Part shown: positions 25,875 to 34,626 of the stretch, piece after piece
How positions within the stretch are numbered: the stretch's first letter is position 1
How the letters are laid out: the number at the start of each line of letters is the position of its first letter
Assembly: GCF_000190695.1 (NCBI RefSeq)
Contig: NZ_GL870929.1
Location: 28,043 to 75,325 of the forward strand
Direction: 5' to 3'
DNA from: Kingella denitrificans ATCC 33394
GTDB lineage: Bacteria > Pseudomonadota > Gammaproteobacteria > Burkholderiales > Neisseriaceae
DNA: 47,283 bases
Notes under the pieces: model-generated
What the model was told of the DNA's origin: nothing
Seen by the model: the letters and a program-made list of their open reading frames with translations, nothing else
The model's database searches: none
Program-made: the position numbers and the translations under genes

Positions 25875-26840
25875 TTATTCAAGTGAGAACGTGTAAGACG
25901 TGTTGAAACGGGTGCGGACGGGCGTGCCGTTAACCGATTTGGGACGGTAGCCTGCACTGCGTGCAGTGCGGACGGCGGCGGCATCCAACCGTTGATGGCC
26001 GGTGGATTGGGTTACTTTCACCTCGGACACCGAACCGTTGGCTTCCACAAGTACGGAAAGTTTTACAGTACCTTCTTCGCCTTCATCTTGTGATGCGCGG
26101 GGGTAAGCCACGGTTGGCAGTTTGACGTAACCGCCGTTCACAATGGCATTGGGGTCGGCCGCCGGTTTGTCGCTGTTGCCGTGTTTGCCGTTACCGTCTC
26201 CGTCGCGGCTGCCTGCATTGTTGCCCGGACGCTGGCTGTTCGGATTGGAGCCGCCTCCACCATTGCCGCCGTCCTGACGATGTACCGCATCAGGCGAACC
26301 GCCCGGACTTTTCGAATTGCCCGGTGTGCCGCTGGTGTTATTGCTGGCCGTTGTGCTCGGTTTCAGCGGCGTCTCCGCCGGTTTGGGCGCGGGTGGGGTC
26401 GGCGTTGGTGCCGGCGGTTTCGGTGTCGGTTCGACCGGTTTCGGTGCGGGTGTCGGCGGTTTCTCAACCACCGGTTTGGTCGGCTGCACCACATCGGCAG
26501 GCAAATCGTTCCGCACAACCGCGTTCACTTTGGGTGGCGGCGTATTGGCGGGTTTTTCCTGCACGGGTTTGGGTTTTTCAGGTGCTTGCGGCGGGGGCGG
26601 AGGAGGTGCAGGCTGCTCTTGGGCAGGCTGTGCCGCACCGCCGTTTTCCAGAGGTGCCGGAGCTCCGTCTGCAAGCGGTTTGTCGTCACCTTCGGGCGTT
26701 CCCAAATCGACAAAGGTCAATTCGTCCACCGTAACGGGCTCGGGCGGCTCTTTGCTTTTCCACGCCAGCGCCAACAGCCCCGCGTGCAGCAAACTCACCA
26801 CAATGATGACAGAGGGTTTTAAAAGATTATGATTTTTCAT
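25875..26840 (-). CDS. tonB: Energy transducer TonB
   Basis: TonB transmits inner-membrane energy to outer-membrane receptors for iron chelates, haem and similar ligands. The 321-residue protein has one N-terminal anchor (PSVIIVVSLLHAGLLALAW), a long Pro/Lys-rich periplasmic spacer, a Gly/Asn/Ser-rich stretch near residues 185-225, and the C-terminal domain (VKLSVLVEANGSVSEVKV, AVRTARSAGYRPKSVNG). I start at ATG 26840; a TTG at 26849 is possible. No clear Shine-Dalgarno is seen. A candidate Fur box sits immediately upstream. Confidence 0.92.
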   Translation of the reverse strand: MKNHNLLKPSVIIVVSLLHAGLLALAWKSKEPPEPVTVDELTFVDLGTPEGDDKPLADGAPAPLENGGAAQPAQEQPAPPPPPPQAPEKPKPVQEKPANTPPPKVNAVVRNDLPADVVQPTKPVVEKPPTPAPKPVEPTPKPPAPTPTPPAPKPAETPLKPSTTASNNTSGTPGNSKSPGGSPDAVHRQDGGNGGGGSNPNSQRPGNNAGSRDGDGNGKHGNSDKPAADPNAIVNGGYVKLPTVAYPRASQDEGEEGTVKLSVLVEANGSVSEVKVTQSTGHQRLDAAAVRTARSAGYRPKSVNGTPVRTRFNTSYTFSLE

Positions 26841-26850
26841 GGGGCGCAAT

Positions 26851-26869
26851 AATAATACAAACGATTATT
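26851..26869. promoter_or_regulatory. Candidate Fur box upstream of tonB
   Basis: AATAAT-N7-ATTATT has the 6-7-6 symmetric architecture of the 19 bp Fur consensus (GATAAT-N7-ATTATC). It lies 10 bases upstream of the tonB ATG, so bound Fur would block initiation. Iron control of tonB-exbBD is known in neisseriae; binding here is inferred. Confidence 0.5.
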
Positions 26870-26974
26870 GTCCGCAAATTTTTGTTAATGGCGCAAAAAG
26901 ACAAAATGCCAAAAATGCATCGATTTTGGTCATTTTGTGTTCATTTATTGTTCGCGGCAAAAAACGATTTTCGT

Positions 26975-26980
26975 TATAAT
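26975..26980 (+). promoter_or_regulatory. -10 box for ppa
   Basis: A perfect TATAAT lies 83 bases before the ppa ATG in the AT-rich 223-base divergent region between tonB and ppa. No convincing -35 was found at the usual distance. Nothing else codable is seen in this gap. Confidence 0.4.
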
Positions 26981-27063
26981 ACCGCCTTTGCAACGGCTGC
27001 CGAGGCATGGATGCTTGGCTGCTTTGCTTATTTTGTTGGATTAACTCAATATTAGGAATCAAA

Positions 27064-27594
27064 ATGGCAGATTTTAATCAAATTTTGGATGCGGGCGATG
27101 TGGATGCGGGCATTATCAACGTGGTGGTGGAAATTCCAGAAGGCAGCACGCATAAAATCGAATGGGACAGAAAACTGGCGGTGATGAAACTGGACCGCGT
27201 TGAGCCGCAAATTTTCGCCAAACCTACCAATTACGGCTTCATTCCGCAAACATTGGACGAGGACGGCGATGAATTGGATGCTTTGATTATTACAAAAAAT
27301 CCGTTGCCGACCGGCATTTATATGCAGGCGCGCGTTATCGGCATTATGAAGTTTGTCGATGACGGGGAAGTGGACGACAAAGTGGTGGTGGTGCCTGCGG
27401 ACGATCGCGATGCGGGCAATGAAATCAAAACATTGGCTGATTTGCCGGCGCAGCTGGTCAAACAAATCGAATTCCATTTCAATCATTACAAAGACTTGAA
27501 AAAGCCCGGCGCGACCAAAGTGGAGCACTGGGGCGATGCGGAAGAAGCCAAGCAGGTTATCCGCGAATGTCAAGCGCGTTGGAATCAGCGATAA
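27064..27594 (+). CDS. ppa: Inorganic pyrophosphatase, family I
   Basis: Ppa hydrolyses pyrophosphate, pulling biosynthetic reactions forward in the cytosol. The 176-residue protein shows IEIPEG-like VVEIPEGSTHKIEWD, PTNYGFIPQT, the metal-binding signature DGDELDALI and the C-terminal HFNHYKDLKKP. I start at ATG 27064 after AGGA; the frame extends upstream to 27007 without support. An inverted DUS pair closes it. Confidence 0.95.
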   Translation: MADFNQILDAGDVDAGIINVVVEIPEGSTHKIEWDRKLAVMKLDRVEPQIFAKPTNYGFIPQTLDEDGDELDALIITKNPLPTGIYMQARVIGIMKFVDDGEVDDKVVVVPADDRDAGNEIKTLADLPAQLVKQIEFHFNHYKDLKKPGATKVEHWGDAEEAKQVIRECQARWNQR

Positions 27595-27627
27595 TATTGT
27601 CGGTTGTCACATGAAACGATGATAAAA

Positions 27628-27668
27628 GTGCAGGCTGCTTTTTGCCCAATGATAAAAGCAGCCTGCAC
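27628..27668. terminator. Inverted DUS pair after ppa
   Basis: DUS at 27629-27640 and 27656-27667, 34 bases after the ppa stop. It is the last DUS before a 5.1 kb stretch with none. Confidence 0.75.
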
Positions 27669-27717
27669 TTTTACAAAGTGCCGTAAAATGTTAGTTTTCG
27701 TCAAAAGGACTATTTAA

Positions 27718-29130
27718 ATGGAACATCTGCAAACGCCCGCGATGGAGGATATGGAAGTACGCCAATTAACCGTTCCGCCGCATTCTGTCGAAGCGGAACA
27801 GTCGGTGCTGGGCGGCTTGCTGATTGACGGCGAAGCGTGGGAAAAAATAGAAGACATATTGGCCGAGAATGACTTTTATCGGCACGAACACCGGCTGATT
27901 TTCCATGCCATTCATACGTTGGCCAGCGCTTCTCGAGCCGTGGATATTTTAACGGTGCAAGACGTTTTGCTGAGCAACAACACGCTGGAAGAAGTGGGCG
28001 GCTTCGATTATCTCTATACATTGGCACAAAACATCCCTTCTGCCGCCAATATCAAACGATATGCCGAGATTGTGCACGAGCGGGCGATTATCCGTCAGCT
28101 GGCAGAAGTTGGAACAGAAATTGCTAGAAATGCCTACAATCCACAAGGGAAAACGGCAGAGGAATTGCTGGATATTGCTGAAAACAGCGTTTTCCAAATT
28201 GCCGAAAGTACCGAGAAGTCGAAACAGAATTTTTTGGAAATGCCCGAATTGTTGGCAGAAAATATCGCCAAAATCGATATGCTGTACCAGCAAGGCAGCA
28301 CCAGCGAAATCACAGGAACGGCAACCGGTTTTGTCGATTTGGATAAGAAAACTTCGGGATTGCAACCTGGCGATTTGGTGATTGTGGCAGGTCGTCCGTC
28401 TATGGGTAAAACAGCATTTGCCATCAATATTGCAGAAAATATCGCGTTATATGAACAACTCCCTGTGGCGATTTTTTCGATGGAGATGGGCGCTTCGCAG
28501 CTGACCTTGCGGATGTTGAGTTCGGTTGGCCGCGTGGAACAATCCTTGCTGCGAAATGGTCAGTTGAATCGGGAAGAATGGGCAAGGCTGAATGAAGCGG
28601 TAACGCATTTGAATGCGGCGCCTATCTTTATTGACGAAACATCTGCGCTGACGGCGTTGGAGGTTCGCGCCCGTGCAAGGCGGTTGGCCAAGCAGCAGGG
28701 CGGAAAGTTGGGCGCAATCGTGATTGACTATCTGCAAATGATGTCCGGTTCAGGGAAGCGCAACAGTAACCGTGTTGAAGAATTGGGCGAAATTTCACGC
28801 TCATTGAAATCTTTGGCAAAAGAATTGCAGGTACCGGTAATCGCATTGTCGCAACTGTCGCGGTCGGTGGAAAGCCGCCCAAATAAGCGCCCGATGATGT
28901 CGGATTTGCGCGAATCGGGTGCAATTGAGCAAGATGCCGATTTGATTATGTTTATGTACCGCGATGAATATTACAATAAAGAAAAGAGTGAGCTGAAAGG
29001 CTTGGCCGAATGTATTATCGGTAAGCACCGTAACGGACCGACAGGTACAGTTTACCTAACATTCTTGGGGCAGTTCACACGCTTCGAAACGGCTGCCTAT
29101 GTGCCTGAATATGCAAACACATCGGAATAA
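27718..29130 (+). CDS. dnaB: Replicative DNA helicase
   Basis: DnaB is the hexameric 5'-3' helicase of the replication fork. The 470-residue protein has the N-terminal DnaG-binding domain (PPHSVEAEQSVLGGLLID), the linker, and the RecA-like motor with Walker A GRPSMGKTAFA (about 225-235), IDYLQMM (Walker B), SQLSRSVESR and the GPTGTVYL end. The ribosome binding site AAAAGGA is good. The start of the minor-pilin operon lies 25 bases downstream, the same linkage as in Neisseria. Confidence 0.95.
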   Translation: MEHLQTPAMEDMEVRQLTVPPHSVEAEQSVLGGLLIDGEAWEKIEDILAENDFYRHEHRLIFHAIHTLASASRAVDILTVQDVLLSNNTLEEVGGFDYLYTLAQNIPSAANIKRYAEIVHERAIIRQLAEVGTEIARNAYNPQGKTAEELLDIAENSVFQIAESTEKSKQNFLEMPELLAENIAKIDMLYQQGSTSEITGTATGFVDLDKKTSGLQPGDLVIVAGRPSMGKTAFAINIAENIALYEQLPVAIFSMEMGASQLTLRMLSSVGRVEQSLLRNGQLNREEWARLNEAVTHLNAAPIFIDETSALTALEVRARARRLAKQQGGKLGAIVIDYLQMMSGSGKRNSNRVEELGEISRSLKSLAKELQVPVIALSQLSRSVESRPNKRPMMSDLRESGAIEQDADLIMFMYRDEYYNKEKSELKGLAECIIGKHRNGPTGTVYLTFLGQFTRFETAAYVPEYANTSE

Positions 29131-29155
29131 TATTTTAAATTATGGATATGCTTTT

Positions 29156-29854
29156 ATGAAGAAATATACTAATCCCACAAAAGGATTTACTCTGGTCGAG
29201 TTGATGGTGACGCTTGCTGTGATGGGCATTATGGCGGCAATCGCATTTCCCAGTATGAGTAATTTTATCGCCAATACCCGATTGACCAACCGGGCAGGTC
29301 AGGTGGCTAACCTATTCCGTTTTGCGAAAGGCGAGGCGGTTCGTTTGGGTGTGCCTGTTGTGGTATGTGGGGTTAAAGTGCGGACGGATGGCCGCCCTTC
29401 GGGTGTTTGTTCTCCAAGCAGTGTTAGCAGCGGAATGATGGCCTATGCCGATAATAATAAAAACGGCATGTATGATGACGGCACGGATGTAATGTTGCGT
29501 TCTGTCAGCATTAATGGAAATGACAACCCGGAAAAGATGACGGTGGAAGTCAATAAATGTAAAGTTGACGGCACGAGCTGCACAACAGATTCTATTGTGG
29601 AATATGTGTTTTTTGCGAATGGTATGTACGGTAGCAAAAAAGTAGCCAGAACGACTCAAACTGATTTAGTTAATAATGTAGAAGTGGCGCAGTCGTTTTT
29701 GCGTATTCGGATTAAAGATGTGCAAAGAACAAATCTTGCGGCACGCAATACGGTTGTTGCACCCAGTGGGGCTGCTGCGATTTGCCAAACAGGCAGCACA
29801 TCTAATGCGGCAGATGGCTTTAGTGCAATCATGAAAACAGTTTGTGATTCGTAA
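29156..29854 (+). CDS. pilH: Type IV minor pilin PilH (FimT/GspH-like)
   Basis: This is the first gene of the minor-pilin set that primes type IV pilus assembly. The 232-residue prepilin has a short basic leader, the PilD cleavage site KG|FTLVE with Glu5, and the hydrophobic helix (LMVTLAVMGIMAAIAFPSM). Downstream is a GspH/FimT-like domain with several cysteines. I start at ATG 29156 (MKKYTNPTKG), 25 bases after dnaB. The gene name follows Neisseria synteny. Confidence 0.88.
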   Translation: MKKYTNPTKGFTLVELMVTLAVMGIMAAIAFPSMSNFIANTRLTNRAGQVANLFRFAKGEAVRLGVPVVVCGVKVRTDGRPSGVCSPSSVSSGMMAYADNNKNGMYDDGTDVMLRSVSINGNDNPEKMTVEVNKCKVDGTSCTTDSIVEYVFFANGMYGSKKVARTTQTDLVNNVEVAQSFLRIRIKDVQRTNLAARNTVVAPSGAAAICQTGSTSNAADGFSAIMKTVCDS

Positions 29855-29892
29855 AAATAATAAAAATTCAGAATAGTTAGGATGATACGTTC

Positions 29893-30516
29893 ATGAAAAC
29901 AGGAAAAATGTTATTTCAATCCATTGCACATGGTGCAACAATATTGGAAGTAATGGTTTCGGTGTTGCTGCTTACTTTTGGTGTGTTGGCGTTAATGGCT
30001 GCGCAACTGCGCTCTGTGGCCAGCCTTAGCGAGGCGGAGAACAGAAGTATTGTTTCGCAGGCTGCCGAGGCTTTGGCGGAAGGCATGCAGGCAAATTCCA
30101 GTTTGGAAAAAGTAGGAAGTTCATATGGTCGCACTTATACTGCTTATTACAGCGGATCTACCAGTGTAATGACGGTTGGTGATGATTCGCAAAAGACCAA
30201 AGTGCAAAATGGGTTATCAGGCACCGGATTGACGAAAAAACAGGTGGCTGATCAGCATATTGCTGAATTTGAATATGTGTTGAAGACACAATTAACCAAT
30301 GTGAATACTTTGGGTTATACGATTTGTCGAGATAAAGCCAAGCCAGAAGCAGCAACCTATGATAATGGTCACTTTGATGATAAGTGTGCTCCTGCAAACA
30401 ACGATACTGATACGCACGTTATTAAAGTTGTTTGGCGTATGGGCAATGGCAAAAATGATTCAAGCAACGATAACAATACGACGGCATACTCCTATATGCT
30501 TGAAGTTGGTCGATGA
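29893..30516 (+). CDS. pilI: Type IV minor pilin PilI (PilV-like)
   Basis: This 207-residue prepilin has a leader ending in HG|ATILE: mature residue 1 would be Ala instead of the usual Phe, with Glu at position 5. The helix VMVSVLLLTFGVLALMAAQL matches PilV-type minor pilins. It probably forms the tip complex with PilH, PilJ and PilK. Its last bases overlap an upstream candidate start of pilJ (ATGA). The name is by position in the conserved operon. Confidence 0.85.
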   Translation: MKTGKMLFQSIAHGATILEVMVSVLLLTFGVLALMAAQLRSVASLSEAENRSIVSQAAEALAEGMQANSSLEKVGSSYGRTYTAYYSGSTSVMTVGDDSQKTKVQNGLSGTGLTKKQVADQHIAEFEYVLKTQLTNVNTLGYTICRDKAKPEAATYDNGHFDDKCAPANNDTDTHVIKVVWRMGNGKNDSSNDNNTTAYSYMLEVGR

Positions 30517-30536
30517 ACATGAATTGGAAGAATAAA

Positions 30537-31601
30537 ATGAACCGTAGATGGATTGCAAAACCAAAGGGTTTCACCCTGATTGAATTTCTTGTTGCAAGTG
30601 CCTTGGCAATTATTGTTATTTCCGCAGCAGGTGGTACTTATTTTATGACAAGAAAAGTGAATGATGCTGCACAGCGCAAATTGGAAATACAACAAAATTT
30701 ACGTAATGCTGCTTCAATGCTGACACGTGATGCGCGTAACGCCGGGACATTCGGTTGCTTTAATATGGCTTCAGGGAGAGATTTTCCAGTGCTCACTTCA
30801 GGCCTTACATCTATTGGTTTGAAAATTAATAATACTGAAAATGATGGTTTGGGTGTTCGGCAGCTATCACAGGCTAATGTAACGACTTTATTGACTGGTC
30901 AAAGGCTCGTATCTGGGGGATTTACAGCTGAGAGTAATGCGTTAGTTTTTGTTTATGGACGTGGTGCAACAGGTGTTAATAAAGAAATCACAGATGCACA
31001 GCCAAATAAATTGTCCATTAATGATGCAAGTAATGACCCTGATTTAAATTTAACATTATCCGACAAAGGATACCTTGTATTGAGCAGTTGCACAGAGGGT
31101 CGGTTGGCTAAAGTAACAGGTGTTGATAGTGGGTTTAAAACAGTTGATGTTTCTATTGATACGAATAATGCACTTTCAGCGATTACGACAGATTCTAAAG
31201 ACTCGCGTGGCGAAATTACCGTTAGCCGTTTCTATGCTTCCATGTATGTATTGGGTAAATTATCGGCAACCGATAGCCCTGCTTTACTGCGCTTTGATTT
31301 GAATGGCCAGGGTAAATGGCAAGGGCCCCAATTGTTGGCGGAAGGTGTGTCGGGTATGTCCATTTCCTATGGATATATTACGGATTGCACCAATTTGACA
31401 GCGACTAATGTAAGTAGGATGAACCAAGAAAAATACACATTTACAAACACATTAAGTAGCAAAACGTTACCTGCAATTGTGCGTTTGCATTTGACCTATA
31501 ATACATCTGCAGATAAAGCCAACCAGTCGGAAACAGATTATTTTATTAATGCATCTGTGCGTGGTGGTAATACATGCGGAACTGTGTTGCCTGTACTATA
31601 A
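30537..31601 (+). CDS. pilJ: Type IV minor pilin PilJ (PilW-like)
   Basis: This large minor pilin (354 residues from the chosen start) has the cleavage site KG|FTLIE and hydrophobic helix FLVASALAIIVISAAGG, followed by a PilW-type domain with cysteine pairs. I prefer ATG 30537 because GGAAG precedes it by 6 bases. An ATG at 30513 overlapping the pilI stop by four bases is an equally real alternative and would add 8 residues. It is adjacent to the PilX-type gene, as in Neisseria. Confidence 0.85.
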   Translation: MNRRWIAKPKGFTLIEFLVASALAIIVISAAGGTYFMTRKVNDAAQRKLEIQQNLRNAASMLTRDARNAGTFGCFNMASGRDFPVLTSGLTSIGLKINNTENDGLGVRQLSQANVTTLLTGQRLVSGGFTAESNALVFVYGRGATGVNKEITDAQPNKLSINDASNDPDLNLTLSDKGYLVLSSCTEGRLAKVTGVDSGFKTVDVSIDTNNALSAITTDSKDSRGEITVSRFYASMYVLGKLSATDSPALLRFDLNGQGKWQGPQLLAEGVSGMSISYGYITDCTNLTATNVSRMNQEKYTFTNTLSSKTLPAIVRLHLTYNTSADKANQSETDYFINASVRGGNTCGTVLPVL

Positions 31602-31615
31602 ACAAGGGAAATAAA

Positions 31616-32218
31616 ATGATTTTTAAAAATGTACAAAAAGGTTTTTCGTTATTCTTTGTTATGATTTTGATGCTGGTGATTGCATTTATTGTCATTATGA
31701 CCAGCCAATCTTCATTGACAGAGATGCGCAGCAGTACTAATGAAGCGGATAGGAAATTTGCGCTTTCTTTGGCGGAAAATGGATTGCGTGAAGGTGAGTT
31801 TGCGATTAAGGCGGCGTTTGATGCGAAACCTACAGTTACAACATTTACGGCAGACTGCAAAAATGGTTGGTGTCTACCTGCCAAAGACAGTTATTCCAGT
31901 ACCCAGTCTAATGAACCCTTCAAATTTGATACCGCTGCTGCACCTGATATCCCTGCATGGGAACGTTGTGCGGCCAATACCAGTCAGCAAGCATCATCTT
32001 GTGTTGGTAAAACAGTTTTGGATGCGGGTTGCGATGCCAGTGCCAGATGTAAGAAGAGCAATGATGGGAAAACATACTATATCGTTGAGTATTTGGGCTC
32101 GCGTATGGATAATGTGAAAGCGCAACAGATAGATAATTTCCGTATCACATCTAGAGCGCGCGGTAATAATGACGATACAGTGGTAACGTTGCAAAGCTAT
32201 GTTGAATTGATTCAATAA
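31616..32218 (+). CDS. pilK: Type IV minor pilin PilK (PilX/GspK-like)
   Basis: This 200-residue protein begins MIFKNVQKG|FSLFFVMILM; position 5 of the mature form is Phe, not Glu, as is usual for PilX/GspK-type minor pilins that cap the complex. The start at 31616 has AAGGGAAATAAA upstream; a longer frame to 31574 overlaps pilJ. The globular part contains several cysteines (ADCKNGWCLP, ERCAANT, ASSCVGK, GCDASARCKK). Confidence 0.85.
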   Translation: MIFKNVQKGFSLFFVMILMLVIAFIVIMTSQSSLTEMRSSTNEADRKFALSLAENGLREGEFAIKAAFDAKPTVTTFTADCKNGWCLPAKDSYSSTQSNEPFKFDTAAAPDIPAWERCAANTSQQASSCVGKTVLDAGCDASARCKKSNDGKTYYIVEYLGSRMDNVKAQQIDNFRITSRARGNNDDTVVTLQSYVELIQ

Positions 32219-32233
32219 TTGATAAGGGCAAAT

Positions 32234-32722
32234 ATGAAAAAGTACTCATATGGCTTTACTTTAGTAGAGTTGATGATCGTTATTGTGATTGTTGGTATTT
32301 TGGCTGCAATCGCACTGCCCGCTTATCGCTCCCATGTAGAAAAAACCAATTTGGCAGAAGCAAAACAAAAATTGGTCGATATCCGCCAAAAACTGGAAAC
32401 GCAGAAAATGACAGCGCCGGGCGAATATGCACGTGGCGCAGGTGCTGCATTGGAAACAAAATATGGTACGTTTTTGCAGGGCGAATTGGGTAAAATCGAC
32501 CCTAAATTAACGGGAAAATATACATTCTCCCGTTCAGCCAAAGTAATTAATGGCAATCAGGTAAATGTGGTTATGCAAGCGTATCCTACAGCCAGCAGCG
32601 GTTATAAATTTGGCGTGTTTATTGACAGCACCAATAAAGCATGGCGTTGCCCGAAAACGGTCATGAGTGCCACGGCGGATTATACGAGTCAGCCGGCATT
32701 TGGCAACTGCGAAGCGTTTTAA
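32234..32722 (+). CDS. PilE-like minor pilin
   Basis: The last gene of the pilin operon encodes a 162-residue prepilin with a very short leader (MKKYSYG|FTLVELMIVIVIVGIL), like major pilins and neisserial PilX/PilV/ComP. Two C-terminal cysteines (WRCPK and GNCEAF) would form the D-region disulfide. By position it corresponds to neisserial PilX (aggregation/adhesion modulator), but a DUS-binding ComP-like role cannot be excluded from sequence alone. The ribosome binding site AAGGGC precedes ATG 32234. Confidence 0.8.
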   Translation: MKKYSYGFTLVELMIVIVIVGILAAIALPAYRSHVEKTNLAEAKQKLVDIRQKLETQKMTAPGEYARGAGAALETKYGTFLQGELGKIDPKLTGKYTFSRSAKVINGNQVNVVMQAYPTASSGYKFGVFIDSTNKAWRCPKTVMSATADYTSQPAFGNCEAF

Positions 32723-32738
32723 CGGATAGTGATATGAT

Positions 32739-32777
32739 AAAACTGAATTTCACAGGCAATGTGGAGTTCAGTTTTTT
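32739..32777 (+). terminator. Hairpin terminator of the pilin operon
   Basis: AAAACTGAATT and GAGTTCAGTTTT form an imperfect stem of about 11 bp with a loop of about 15 bases and a T run, 17 bases after the last pilin stop. It is one of the few terminators here not built from DUS. Confidence 0.7.
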
Positions 32778-32805
32778 ATTTAAAGCAGCCTGCACCGCTT
32801 TACGC

Positions 32806-32811
32806 TATAAT
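32806..32811 (+). promoter_or_regulatory. -10 box for fadD
   Basis: A perfect TATAAT lies 42 bases before the fadD ATG and just after a single DUS (32783-32794) that occupies the -35 position; no consensus -35 is visible. Confidence 0.4.
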
Positions 32812-32853
32812 CTGTGGGCATTAAAAATGATGATTTTGATATAGGATACCAGT

Positions 32854-34524
32854 ATGCAGAAAATTTGGTTGTCGAGTTATGAAGAAGGCGTGCAACCCGA
32901 AATTGACGTTACACGTTACCGTTCCGTGGTGGATGTGGTGAATTACGGAGTGCAGCAGTTTGCCCGGCAAGAAGCTTTTTATAACATGGGCAAATCACTG
33001 AGTTATCAGGAAGTGGGGCAGTTATCCGACCAAGTTGCATCATATCTGCAAAATGTGCTGAAGCTCCCGCGCGGCGAACGTGTGGCCATCATGATGCCGA
33101 ATATCCTGCAATATCCAATCGCCGTGTTCGGCATTCTGAAAGCGGGATTGGTGGTGGTGAATACCAATCCTTTGTACACGCCGCGCGAATTGGAACACCA
33201 GCTGAATGACAGTGGGGCCGGCACCATCATCGTATTGGAAAATTTTGCCAATACGCTGGAATTGGTATTGCCGCGCACACAAGTGAAAAACGTCATTATT
33301 GCCAAAATGGGCGACATGTTCGGCACGATTAAAGGCGGCATCATGAATTTTGTGCTGCGCCATATCAAAAAAATGGTACCCGGTTATCATATTGCCAATG
33401 CGATTCCTTTCAAGCAGGTTCTGGCGCAGGGTGCGAAGCAGCCGTTTACACCGGTGGATTTAACACGGGAAGATTTGGCCTTCCTGCAATACACCGGCGG
33501 TACCACGGGCGTTGCCAAAGGCGCCATGCTGACACACGGCAATATTTGCGCCAATATGTTGCAGGGCGGCGAGTGGATTAAGCATAAATTGACGCCGGGG
33601 CAGGAAACCGTGATTGCGGCATTGCCCATGTATCATATTTTTGCGCTCACGGTAAATCTGCTGCTGTTTTTCCAGGCGGGCGCAAAAAGCATTCTGATTA
33701 CCAATCCGCGCGATTTGGACGGCTTTATCGAAGAATTGAAAAAGCACCCCGTCAGCGTGTTCATCGGTTTGAATACCTTGTTCCGTGGGCTGCTCAACAA
33801 ACCCGCGTTTCACCAAGTCGATTTTTCGACTTGGAAGCTGTCGTTGGGCGGCGGCATGGCCACGCAACAGGCAGTGGCGGAAGAATGGTTTAAAACGGTC
33901 GGCATCCCTGTGGTGGATGCGTACGGTTTGACCGAAGCCAGCCCGGGCGTATGCGTTAATCCGTTGAATGTGAAAGATTATTCGGGCGGTATCGGCTTGC
34001 CACTGCCCAATACGGAAGTTCAGTTGCGCGACGGGCGCGGCGGGGAAGTGGCTGTGGGCGAATCGGGCGAATTGTGGATTCGCGGGCCGCAGGTGATGCG
34101 TGGTTATTGGAACCGTCCCGATGAAACCGCCAAAGTCATCGACCAAGACGGTTGGCTGGAAACGGGCGATATTGCCGTGATGGACGAACGCGGCTGGCTG
34201 AAAATCGTTGATCGCAAGAAAGATTTGATTGTCGTGTCCGGCTTTAACGTGTATCCGAACGAAATCGAAGACGTGGTGGCCAGCCATGCGAAAGTGCAGG
34301 AAGTGGCGTGCGTGGGCGTGAAAAGCGACAAAACGGGCGAGGCATTGAAGCTGTTTGTGGTGAAAAAAGATGCCAGCCTGACCAGCGACGAGTTGATTGA
34401 ATATTGCCGCACGCAACTGACGGGCTATAAAATCCCGCGCGATATCGAGTTCCGCGATGAATTGCCGAAATCCAACGTCGGCAAAATCCTGCGCCGCGAA
34501 TTGCGCGACCAGGCGGAATCTTAA
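32854..34524 (+). CDS. fadD: Long-chain fatty acid--CoA ligase
   Basis: FadD activates long-chain fatty acids to acyl-CoA through an acyl-adenylate, at the inner membrane. The 556-residue protein shows the AMP-binding P-loop YTGGTTGVAKGAMLTHGN (about 211-228), the YGLTEASPGV motif, and the FACS signature region GWLETGDIAVMDERG plus DRKKDLIVVSGFNVYP. The ribosome binding site is ATAGGA. It is a single-gene unit ended by an inverted DUS pair. Confidence 0.92.
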   Translation: MQKIWLSSYEEGVQPEIDVTRYRSVVDVVNYGVQQFARQEAFYNMGKSLSYQEVGQLSDQVASYLQNVLKLPRGERVAIMMPNILQYPIAVFGILKAGLVVVNTNPLYTPRELEHQLNDSGAGTIIVLENFANTLELVLPRTQVKNVIIAKMGDMFGTIKGGIMNFVLRHIKKMVPGYHIANAIPFKQVLAQGAKQPFTPVDLTREDLAFLQYTGGTTGVAKGAMLTHGNICANMLQGGEWIKHKLTPGQETVIAALPMYHIFALTVNLLLFFQAGAKSILITNPRDLDGFIEELKKHPVSVFIGLNTLFRGLLNKPAFHQVDFSTWKLSLGGGMATQQAVAEEWFKTVGIPVVDAYGLTEASPGVCVNPLNVKDYSGGIGLPLPNTEVQLRDGRGGEVAVGESGELWIRGPQVMRGYWNRPDETAKVIDQDGWLETGDIAVMDERGWLKIVDRKKDLIVVSGFNVYPNEIEDVVASHAKVQEVACVGVKSDKTGEALKLFVVKKDASLTSDELIEYCRTQLTGYKIPRDIEFRDELPKSNVGKILRRELRDQAES

Positions 34525-34539
34525 CGCTGCGCAAAACAA

Positions 34540-34589
34540 GTGCAGGCTGCTTTTGAGCCATCGGAAAAACGGCAAAAAGCAGCCTGCAC
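34540..34589. terminator. Inverted DUS pair after fadD
   Basis: DUS at 34541-34552 and 34577-34588, 16 bases after the fadD stop and about 40 bases before aroC. Confidence 0.7.
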
Positions 34590-34626
34590 CTTTATCCGAC
34601 CAACCCATGACGAACGGAAACACATT

